From the NCBI GenBank assembly GCA_029959085.1, contig JARWIR010000015.1:5145017-5209016 (forward strand): 64,000 bases of DNA. The letters are read 5' to 3'. The notes below the pieces were generated by a model. It made no database searches and was not told the origin of the DNA. It worked only from the letters and a program-made list of their open reading frames with translations. Shown one piece after another: positions 55,321-64,000 of this stretch. The stretch comes from Nemophila menziesii. Its lineage: Eukaryota > Streptophyta > Magnoliopsida > Boraginales > Hydrophyllaceae. The position numbers and the translations under genes were made by a program. How positions within the stretch are numbered: the first letter of the stretch is position 1; each line of letters opens with the position of its first letter.

Positions 55321-55676
55321 GTGATTGTGAATGAAGGAACCGTGACTCTTAGTATTGAAGATGATTCTGAAACATTCTATGTTTTGGGAAAGAAGAAGAA
55401 AAAGAAGTCACAAGAACTATATCCAATCAGAGTTGTACCAAGAAGCCAGAACCTGCAAGAGAAACCATGGGAAAAGAAATTGAGTTTGGGGTGGGAGACA
55501 AGGTGGCATGGAAACCTCCCTTCCCCAAACATAATTGTTCTTGGATAGGGCCATACATTATCACGCAAATCGTCTCTGAAGGAGTGGTCAAAATAAAAGA
55601 TATCGAGGGTTGCAAGCTCAAGGTGGTAAGTGTTAATCATCTTACTCACTGCTGGGAAGGCTATAAAAAGAAATAA
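55321..55676 (+). pseudogene. Fused protease-side and integrase C-terminal fragments of G pol
   Basis: 55321-55400 reads E-G-T-V-T-L-S-I-E-D-D and S-E-T-F-Y-V, comparable to the segment after protease in A (Q-E-L-T-M-R-I-Q-D-E-E-V-K-F-N-V). In a different frame 55467-55676 reads F-G-V-G-D-K-V-A-W-K, S-W-I-G-P-Y-I-I-T and V-N-H-L-T-H, the integrase C-terminal domain. RT, RNase H and the integrase core are missing between them, so an internal deletion and a frame change are inferred. Confidence 0.55.
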
Positions 55677-55884
55677 CCGAGGTAACTCGTCTAACTTTGA
55701 AAGACGTTAAACAAAAGTGCCTTCTGGGAGACATCCCATAGTATTTTGTGTTGTTATATTTTAGTTTAGATTAGTTGTTTTTGGTTGATATTGCATATTT
55801 GAGAAAGGTATTAGTGTTTTTGATGTTCAGGTAGCAAAGAAATCGAGTTTGGGAGGAAAAACGAATTTTTTGGGCATATTCAGA
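55677..55884 (+). other. Post-pol block of G
   Basis: GTTAAACAAAAGTGCCTTCT and GGAGACATCCCAT (about 55706-55739) match the block after pol in A and B. A GAGTTTGGGAGG tract lies at 55845-55856. Confidence 0.55.
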
Positions 55885-56160
55885 TTTACCCACTGGTATG
55901 CCGGTCACACGACCGGTAAGCCGGCGGGTCAAATACACGAGCCCTCGTGTACGTGTATCGTGTTCTTTGCCGAGAGTTGAATTTCGAAAGCAGACCGCAC
56001 AGGTATACTGGGCCATTACGCCGGTATGCCGGTCAGGACAAAACCCGAACCCTCGTGTATGCGATTCGTGTTTTTTGTCGAAGCATGAGTTTCAAGAACA
56101 AGCAGCACCGGTATACCGAGCCATACGGCCGGTAAGCCGGTCAGCGCCGCTGGAGAGAGA
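55885..56160. repeat. CCGG-rich tandem repeat, element G
   Basis: About 2.3 copies of a unit near 110 bp (CCCTCGTGTA at about 55940 and 56050). Each has CCGGTATGCCGG- or CCGGTAAGCCGG-type palindromes, a CCCTCGTGTA segment and a CGTGTTTTTT-like segment. Confidence 0.7.
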
Positions 56161-56655
56161 AAAATTGCGTTTTTAGGTTATAAAGAAGAGGAGATGAGTT
56201 CTAGTCTGAATTTCTCAATCCTTAAGCCTCACTTTCCTCTCCAAACCTCTCCTAACTCCATTACAGCTTCAACAAACCTGCACCTAACATAAAAACACTA
56301 CCAAATCACCATGAATTCACATCCAAATCCTTCCCTACATCATTACAAAGAATATTTCACTAACCAAATGATATCAAAACACCTTCACATGAGAAAGTAA
56401 TCGAGAGCAAAGTTGGAAGTAGATAAACAAGATATTTCTAGAGTGTGATTGATTGGGATAGAGCATAAGAGGATGTAAGGGAAAGCGAAATTGGTGATAC
56501 TAGAAGTTTACATACATGGAAAGCACAGCACCCTATTCCGGGTATTAATCAGGCGAGGCAATTAGCCTCGAAGAATATGTTTTCTTTCTTCCTTACCATT
56601 TCTATGTGCAATATCTGTAAAAATTTAATTTTTTATTTTATTTTTGAGTCTTTTC
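56161..56655 (+). other. Non-coding interior of G
   Basis: Corresponds in position to ORF3 of A, but no ORF3 domain is visible. A short frame near 56535-56575 is the only protein-like stretch. ORF3 appears deleted. Confidence 0.4.
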
Positions 56656-56692
56656 GAGTCGTGCGGACACGACTCATTTTTGAGTTTGGGGT
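56656..56692 (+). promoter_or_regulatory. Internal hairpin plus polypurine-like tract, element G
   Basis: GAGTCGTG-CGGA-CACGACTC, a perfect 8-bp stem (56656-56675), then GAGTTTGGGGT (56682-56692). Confidence 0.7.
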
Positions 56693-58122
56693 GTGGGGAT
56701 TCGTTGTCCCTCATCTCCATTTTTTTATGTGTTTTATCGTTTTTTTAAGGTAAAATTAAAATTTTTGAAGGAGTAGATGTATGTAGAGTGTGTTTAATAG
56801 CTTAAAAGCATAATCTCAGTAAGTAAATGATAGGAAGTAGTATGTTTATGAGCTATTTTATTTTGTATGCTTTGAGTATTTGCAGGAAAACACACATTGA
56901 TAGTAAAGAAAAGATTAGTAAGCAATGCGATAGAAAGTATGTTCGATCTTAGGGAGACATGAGAGGTGTGTAGGCCGTGATATCCAAGCTAGTTGACAAA
57001 CCCATTTGATGAACGTGCTAGAGGTAAGAGAATAACGAAATTGCATGGTGTAGAAAATGATTAAGGCAGTTCTTTCATATTGAAGCCACTTGAAGCCTTT
57101 TAACTTTTTCACCATGTTATTTGATTTAATATTTTATATCCTTCTCAGCCCCTTCTAGCCTTTCTAAAGCCTTTTTATTTAACAACATTATAAGTCATAT
57201 CCCTTTAGATTATAGGACTTCTCCATATGACCCGCACTCGAATCACGATGCATAGACAGTTGTTTTAGAGCTTGAGTTTGGGGTGGTGGGTCCACCATTA
57301 TGGGAATTGTTATTGGGTTGGTATTTTTGAGCTTATTAATTATGCTCTGTGATTATATTGATGATGATTCACAGGTTTATATTGTAACCCTTTGCCGGGG
57401 TAATAGTGAATGAAAAAAGCTAAAAAGCATGAAAAGAAAAGAAAAAATTTATGAGAAAAATATCGTGATATCTCGAACATTAAAAATAGAGTCATAGCTA
57501 TACAAAAGAAAAAAAAATTGATTTGAAAAGAATATATATATTCGGACCGGCAAAGTGGAATTTTTAGGTGAACATCTTTATGCGTTAATTGGGTTATTGG
57601 GGATGCTACTTTGTGCATGAAGAAAAATCATTGGGTTGAGTGAGAAACGTTTTATGAGAGTAACTCAAGCTCTAGGGCAATCCATTGATGGCTAGTAAGG
57701 AGAGAGACAAAAGCTCACTCTAAATTATCCAAATATACTTATCATACCGTCCCTAAGCCTACATTACAACCTTAAAGACCTTTTGATTCTTATCTATGTA
57801 ATCGAGAAGTGATTGAGCCAATAGAGAGTAGTTGAGTGGATCTTTGGATACTAGTGAAGTTCGATGAACAATCTATGGCTTCCTTTATGAACTGAGTAAA
57901 GTTCCAATCCTTCTTACATTGCGAAGCTAATCTAATCTTGAATTCAAACCGTGTTGACTGTGAATATGAGAAGTATACAGGTATGTAGTTTGTAAATATT
58001 ATTACATGAAATTTTCTGAGTAGTTGATTTATGTCTATTCTATATATTCTACTATCTCCTTTCTCATTGTGCTTAAATGACCTAGGTGTGTATTTAGAGA
58101 CTTCCCTTTGTTTTTATCTTTA
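56693..58122 (+). other. 3' non-coding region of G
   Basis: Homologous to the 3' regions of A and B, with a GAGTTTGGGGT tract at 57274-57284. No coding frame is supported. Confidence 0.5.
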
Positions 58123-58158
58123 TTGTATCGGGACGATACAACTTTGAGTTGGGGTTCT
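58123..58158 (+). promoter_or_regulatory. Terminal polypurine tract with hairpin, element G
   Basis: TTGTATCG-GGA-CGATACAA (58123-58141), a perfect 8-bp stem whose bases differ from B's on both sides. It is followed by GAGTTGGGGT (58146-58155) and the LTR at 58159. Confidence 0.75.
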
Positions 58159-59707
58159 TGATGTCTCCCCATTTGTGATGATTTAATATTAAGTGGAGAC
58201 ATCATTTTTAGTGTTTTAGAAGTCTAAATAGTCGATTTTCACATGATATAGTGCACTTTCCTATTTCTAGTATTGATTTAATGAATTATTATTTTTAGAG
58301 CATATTGGGTTTAATTATTTATTTATTGTGAAGCTTTAAAGATATATATGGAGATTAATTAGATGCCAAGTCAATTCTAAGAGATAAAGGAAAGAAGATA
58401 TACATGGAAATTGGAGAAAAGAAAGGAAAAGCTAATATATGGAAAGATAAAGTTGCCAAATAAATCTGAATTCCAGCACCCACGACCACAAAAGGGCTCA
58501 TAACTCAAGATTTGCTAGAAATTTGAAAGAATGGTCTGAAGAAAAGTTAAAGAGCTTTCCGAGACGATCAGTTTCGACTATTGGAACGCGTCAAACGGAT
58601 AAGTATTGAAAGAGTTACGGCCAAAACAAATCAGCAACAGAATCTTACCTTTTCTATATTTTAGGGTTACGAATTTGAGTTGGACTGGGAGTCCATTACT
58701 TGTCTTCTACTCCAAGAAAACGAATTAGGTCTTCCTAAACACATATAAATACACCCTTGAACCATTGTAAACATGTCCTTGATCAGTTCCAAGTATAGGC
58801 TTAGTTCTTGCTTGTATTTTCTCAGTTTTAAATAGTAGCTTAGTCCTTTAATTTAATATTCATCCTTAGTATCAAGCTATTCATCCAAGAAGCAAGCTGA
58901 CCTGTAGAGGAAGACAAGAAGCACGAAGTTGGAGAGTGACAAAATCCTCTTCTACATCTCTCCTTCTCTATATTTAGGGTAATAGGCTATAGATTTGTGG
59001 TTTCACCATATTTCTAAGCTTTTATTCTGTAAGTTTTACTTTTAATTGTTGGGTTACTATTCTGTCTACATTCATTAATACTATTTGTTATTTTAATTAA
59101 TTTGAGTTCGGCGTATATTGTTATTATGTGTTTTGACTTACTGTTACAGCCCTAGATTTGGCCAATCTTAGGACTATTCTTAGTTATTAACAACACCACA
59201 TAATCGTCTAGTAGTGACCCTACCTAGATAGACATAAAGGTTTGATTTAACCACCAATCATTACTCAAGGTTTCTTTACCCAAGATCCTAGTAGTGGAGA
59301 GGTTGCTCCTAAGTCCACCCTGACGGGGGTTAGGTAGAATTTAGAATCCCGGTTAATATATAATTCTCAATGTGTGACAGGTTAGAATACAACTTAGTAA
59401 AATAGACTCATATTAGTAACCCTAATTTATTTGACTCACATTCATATTTATTTATTTGCTTTATTTGTTTATTCGCGTTAGATAATTATTTATCTTATCC
59501 TATTTTTATATAAACATCTCAATTCATCTACGCTTATTGAATACAATTAGATCTAACAGATTAAATCCCTGCGAATGAACTTGACTTATCATTAAAACTT
59601 TCAAACGATCATTAATACTTGTAGTGAGTTCCGTGGTTGTCAAGGGTGTGTGCTCTTTATTATTATCTTTATTTTATCTATTATTTATCACACCTTTGCC
59701 CCCACCA
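58159..59707 (+). mobile_element. 3' LTR of element G
   Basis: 1549 bp, TGATGTCTCC to CCACCA. TATA box at 58744-58751; CACCCTGACGGGGG at about 59318. The target duplication should be TAAGG (59708-59712), but the left copy is not in the window. Confidence 0.9.
58744..58751 (+). promoter_or_regulatory. TATA box, element G LTR
   Basis: TATAAATA in CACATATAAATACACCC; as a 3' LTR it points toward relic K. Confidence 0.6.
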
Positions 59708-60762
59708 TAAGGTTTTTATAACTTAAATTTTAGCACGGTCAACCTCCATCCCTGCCTTTTATGTCCCAACACAATCCCTTCTTGAACCATGAAGTGGCAT
59801 TTTTCCTAATTAAGCACAAGATCTGTTTCTTTACATCTTACAAGGACTTTTTCAAGATTGTTGAGGCAACCATCGAAACTATCTCCAAAAACTGAAAAAT
59901 CATCCATAAAAACCTCCAAGTATTTATCAATCATGTCCCAAAATATAGCCATCATGCACCTATGGAACGTGGCATGTGCATTGCATAAACCAAAAGGCAT
60001 CCTTCTATAAGCAAAGGTGACAAACAAACAAGTAAAAGTTGTTTTGTGTTGATCAAGAGGATCCACACGAATCTGATTAAAGCCTAAATATCCGTCCAGA
60101 AAACAATAATACTCTCTCCCTGCAAATTTGTCTAGCATCTGATCAATGAATGGTAGAGGGAAGTGATCTTTCTTGGTAGCCTTGTTTAGTCTTCGGTAAT
60201 CCATGCATACTCTCCACCCCACAACTACTCTTGATGGAATGGCTTCATCTTGATCATTAAGGATGGTAGTGATACCTTCTTTCTTTGGAACATATTGCAC
60301 TGGACTAAACCATTCACTGCTTGCAATCGGGAAGATAATACCCGTGTCTAATAACTTGATTACCTCTTTCCTTACCACCTCTTTCATAGCTGGCATAAGC
60401 CTTCTTTGCCCCTCTATAGATCGCACTCCTTTGTTCTCAAGAATGATTTTATGTTTGCAAATGGAGGGACTGATTCCCTTGATGTCAGCGATAGTCCATC
60501 CAATTTCTTCTTTGTTAGCACGAAGCACACGGAGTAGCTAATCTTCTTGAGGACCTAAAAGGTTAGCAAAAATAATAACAAGCAAAGTTTTCTTCATACC
60601 TAAGTACGCATAGCGCAGATGGTCTGGAAGTGGGTTTTCTTCAAGAACAGGTGGACATATTATAGATGGTTTCTTCATTGGTTCAATGTATATTAATTCT
60701 CGAAGTTGTTCTCGTATGTTTGAGCCTAATGCTGCAACTTCGTCAGTGGTATCATCGTATAT
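59708..60762 (-). pseudogene. Relic K: reverse transcriptase of another Athila-like element
   Basis: Minus strand from 60762: the linker after protease (one in-frame TAG near 60539), then RT with V-P-K-K-E-G-I-T, W-R-V-C-M-D-Y-R-R-L-N, K-D-H-F-P-L-P-F-I-D-Q, P-F-G-L-C-N-A and an intact catalytic F-M-D-D (about 59910). RT is otherwise open for 240 codons to 59806, then decays to 59708. The relic is bounded by G on the left and F on the right, so both inserted into it. Confidence 0.85.
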
Positions 60763-62301
60763 TGATGTCTCCTCATTTGTATTAGATTAATGTTAGGATG
60801 AGACATCATTTTTAGTGATTTAGAAGTCATAAATGTCGATTTTCTTGAGAAATAGTGCACTTTCCTATTTTGAGTCTTGATTTAGTAAAATAATATTTTT
60901 AGAGCATATTGGGTTTAATTGTTTATTTAGTGTGTAGTTTTAAAGGTAATTATGGAGCTTAATTAGAGTCCAAGTCAAAGATTACAACTTATGGAAATAG
61001 ATTTGCATGGTAATTGGAGATAAGGAAACAAAAGCTAAAAAGATGGAAAAGGAAAAGCTGCCTAATCTAGGATTCTGCAGTACACGCCTAAAGAAGTGCT
61101 ATTTTACCCAAGAAATAGGCCGATTTTGGTAATTTCCTTTCATTGGGACAAATATAATTCTGTTACGATTCTTTTGGTATCTTATGGAGCTCAAACCGAC
61201 CAATAACGAAGAAGATATGCTCAAAACAGTCCAGCAGTGTTTATCTTTATTTCCATACGAATTTGAGTTGGGTTAGAAGTCCAATACCTTACCTCTTCCT
61301 CAAGAAAACGAATTAGGTCTTCTAAACACCTATAAATACACCCTTATATCACTTGTAAAACTACCCTAGAAATCCTTGCCTCATAGTAATTAGTTCTTAA
61401 GGTTTTATTCTTCCAGTTTATTGTAAAGAGCAAGATGATGTCTTTTGTAATTTCTTTTAGTTTATTTCCATCAGGTATGAACTAAACTCCCCATAGCTTG
61501 GGTTTTGCATAATGTATAAACTATGAAGTCTAATTATTCTATCTAAGTTCCTTTGGGAATTACATGTTTTAATTTGATATTTGCTACTTACTTAATATTT
61601 GTTTATGTGTTTTGATTTAATGTCTTTCCTAGAACTGATCACTTTAGGATTGTTTTAATAGTAGTTAGATGGTCTCCTTGACAGGGTGTTTAACTATTGA
61701 ACCACCACATAATGTCTAGTGTCGATATTAGTTCTGACAAAACATGATTCTAACTAGATAGTCATTAGGGTTTGTTTTAATCACCATATCACCAATGATT
61801 GCAGTATTTGCTTAGGGCCTTAGTAGCGTTTGATAACCCTATTTGAAATCACTTCTTGGTTGTGCCGTAGCCCCCTTAGTCGCTCTCAAGGTCTAAGGTA
61901 TGGGAATTTAGAATCCTGACTAAGTATACCAAGAGCTAATATTCTCCCTTATTAACTAGATTTATAGATAGAATTAGAAGGATTAGTGCATACTAGCAAA
62001 ACCTGAGCTATACTTCTCATCTCATATTCTTTATCTTTTATTTTATTGTCTTTATTTTCCTAGTTTTAATTAATTAATTTCGAAATTTGTTCCCTTTAAT
62101 TTCCTGTCTTTAATTATCTACTTTTACTCGTTATTTCTACTCACGCGATTAACACACTTAAGTCCCTGAGAACGAACTCAACTTACTAACTAAAACTTGC
62201 ATACGTCCTATAATACTTGCAGTATTGTGCCTGTCTAGGGTGAGAGTGCAGTTTTCTTGACCTTTATTTGTATTAATTTTATCACACCCTAGGCACCACC
62301 A
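60763..62301 (+). mobile_element. 5' LTR of element F
   Basis: 1539 bp, TGATGTCTCC to CACCACCA. TATA box at 61331-61338. Same subfamily as the LTR at the left edge of the window (1-1419). Confidence 0.9.
61331..61338 (+). promoter_or_regulatory. TATA box, element F LTR
   Basis: TATAAATA in CACCTATAAATACACCC. It would drive the genomic RNA of F. Confidence 0.65.
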
Positions 62302-62307
62302 AGTTTT

Positions 62308-62326
62308 TGGCGCCGCTGCCGGGGAC
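62308..62326 (+). promoter_or_regulatory. Primer-binding site, element F
   Basis: TGGCGCCGCTGCCGGGGAC, complementary to the 3' end of plant tRNA-Asp with about one mismatch; the best preserved site in the window. Confidence 0.85.
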
Positions 62327-62550
62327 TTGTGTCTCGTTAGCGTGTGGGTTATCTATTTCGAGTAGTAGTTTTTAATTAGTTTTTACTTTTCAGTTTTTAG
62401 TTTTTATTTTTGTAGATTTACGCTTGTGGTTTGCTTTAGTCTTTTTCAGGATTCACAGTGTTTAATTCTTGGCCTCTGTTATCGGAGCCTGAGAGGCGCT
62501 TTAGAGTTTACAACAAACGTGTTCGTGAGGAAAGATCCTTAAGAAGATCA

Positions 62551-64000
62551 ATGGCAGCCCAACTAAATCCACCACTTGGAGGGATTCAACAAGATCCTCC
62601 CCTTGGTGCTCAAGATCCACCACTTGGTGGACAAGATGGACAACAACTATCAGTAGGAGGAGGTAATGGGCAGAATAACGTTAATAATCAACAGAATCAG
62701 GCACAACAAGATCTCCCTGGTCTTCATGTGCCGTTTCATGGTCAACCAATCGGTTACCGCCCTCCAGAGATCCCAAATATCAAATTTAGACCCGATCCGG
62801 GTATGCTCAGCCAATTTCAAAGTTTTGGACTCTATACTGGTACAGCAATTCAAGATCTGGTAAGAGCGATTCAGAATTTCATGCAGATTTCTGATGCCTA
62901 CATTACTCCGGGCATTACACGCGAGCAACTGTATTGTCATATGTTTTCGTTCTTCTTGATCGGTAGAGCTAGCGATTGGCTAGAAAGACAACCACATGGA
63001 ACCATTCATTCTTGGAGAGAACTTCAAGCCGCGTTCTTTAACCGTTTTTATCCGAAGAGCATGAGACTTAAAGATCAAACCGAGCTTGCAAGATTTTGCC
63101 AAGAAGATGGAGAAACAGTGGGAGAGGCATGGACAAGGTTTCAACAAAAATTAACTAGATGTCCACTCCATGGTTATACACCTGCTCTACAACTTGCTAT
63201 GTTCTATGAAGGACTTAATGATAAAGGTAGAGAAAAGGTGGATAACATTGGAAAGGGTAATTTCGTATCCATGAATCACAATGAAGCTTCCGAGGTGTTA
63301 GAAAATATTATGGAACAAGAAAGAAGTTGGCCGTCAACGCGAGCTTCTGCAGCAAAGACCCGAGGAACGCTTCGTTTAGACGCAGAAACTGCAAACTCAG
63401 CTCAAATATCCGCATTAGAAAATCAAATCAAGGAGCTGAAAATAGAGATGCAAAAGAATTTAGCCGCTGCAAACGTAGTACAAGAAGAACAAGGTTGTCA
63501 ACAATGTGGGGTTAACAATCATACATGGGAAGAGTGCGAATCAAATCTGTAATCTGTTTACTTTATATCCAACTGCGGAGGTTATCAATGGGGTAACCGA
63601 AACCATCCGGGTATGCAGTATTCAAATCCACAAGGGGCCACCAATCCTGGTCATTATCAACCGCGTCCCCAGAACAACTCTTTCCAACAGAGAGGTCAGT
63701 ACCAAAATCAACATCAAAATAGACATGCTCCCCCTCAACAACCTGCTCAAGATGCATATACCGATTCATTAGATCAGAAAGCTTTACCTCAGTATCCTCA
63801 AGAAGGATCTATGGACAATCAACAGATAGCACAAGCTCTAGACCGTTTGACCACGACAATGAACGCTCAGGACGAGAAGGTCCGAGGACACGATGCCATA
63901 CTTCAGATGTTAGGTACTCAAGTAAAACAATTAAACGAAGTTTTAACAAATTTGGTAGAACAAAAGGAAGTAAAGGCAATCGAAGGAGGTGAAAACAATG
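62551..64000 (+). pseudogene. gag of element F, one nonsense codon, runs off the window
   Basis: First in-frame ATG at 62551; the frame is open upstream to about 62458, with gag-like residues (E-P-E-R-R-F-R-V-Y), so a start after splicing at CTTTTTCAG (62441-62449) is possible. The N-terminus has three P-P-L-G repeats. Capsid-like segments: P-D-P-G-M-L-S-Q-F-Q, Q-I-S-D-A-Y-I-T-P-G, W-L-E-R-Q, F-F-N-R-F-Y-P. Zinc knuckle C-Q-Q-C-G-V-N-N-H-T-W-E-E-C is complete (C-x2-C-x4-H-x4-C). TAA at 63550-63552 stands where A has a glutamate codon. The frame then stays open through a Q/N/P-rich region to the window end. F is otherwise well preserved. Confidence 0.85.

Larger units (their letters stand above)
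55321..58158 (+). mobile_element. Element G, internal 3' half
   Basis: Forward Athila-like element. A small pol remnant (55321-55676) is followed by the post-pol block, tandem repeats and the four purine tracts found in A and B, then the 3' LTR. The 5' half is not recognised in the window; LINE 2 sits at its left edge. Confidence 0.7.

Noticed and set aside
28986..59707. LTRs at 28986-30756 and 58159-59707 as the two ends of a single element
   Set aside because: They belong to different LTR subfamilies, with different spacing and divergent sequence after the first bases, so they cannot be a pair.
1..64000. CRISPR-like arrays, tRNA or rRNA genes
   Set aside because: Direct repeats seen are transposon-internal and lack regular spacers. 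No tRNA cloverleaf or rRNA segment was recognised; tRNA-like strings are primer-binding sites.

Overview
The window reads as repeat-dense nuclear DNA of a flowering plant, probably a eudicot. The evidence is Athila-like and Tat-like Ty3/gypsy elements, L1-type LINEs whose ORF2 ends in an RNase H domain, Copia-type LTRs, and small TTA-flanked DNA transposons. I see no rRNA, tRNA, CRISPR or bacterial operon structure, and no host gene I would defend. The species cannot be named from this sequence.

Layout, left to right. 1-1419 is an LTR running off the window edge. 1420-5259 is AT-rich DNA without an identifiable gene; it holds a 968-bp segment bounded by 13-bp inverted repeats. 5260-9922 holds two decayed Tat-like fragments separated by a diverged Athila-type LTR. 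9923-28985 is element A, a minus-strand Athila-like retrotransposon with gag, protease, RT/RNase H, integrase and a third ORF, all carrying stops or frameshifts. Its pol gene is split by element B (16205-23985), a related element with no gag or pol that carries an unrecognised acidic ORF instead. Element A's 5' LTR is cut at 28985 by element C (forward; LTR plus gag). The gag of C carries a 231-bp MITE and is cut by a Copia-like LTR (D, from 32371). The leader of D carries element H (34246-40417), a 6.2-kb retrotransposon with no coding capacity and 253-bp LTRs; its interior is full of short hairpins.

40442-55300 is LINE territory. LINE 1 is 5'-truncated with one nonsense codon in ORF2. Next to it lies a 792-bp Harbinger-like non-autonomous element. 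LINE 2 is split by a solo LTR with a perfect TCTAT duplication, and that solo LTR contains LINE 3, whose 1.37-kilocodon ORF2 is uninterrupted. 55321-59707 is the 3' half of element G (forward). 59708-60762 is a reverse transcriptase relic (K) squeezed between G and element F. F begins at 60763 and its gag runs off the right edge.

The genes do not form a host pathway. The window records successive insertions, and five of them can be ordered by target-site duplications or by split reading frames. Two signals go beyond ordinary transposon annotation. One is a hairpin plus purine-tract module near the 3' ends of A, B and G, whose stems co-vary. The other is the set of hairpin arrays inside H, with similar TTC-containing loops and stems that differ between clusters.
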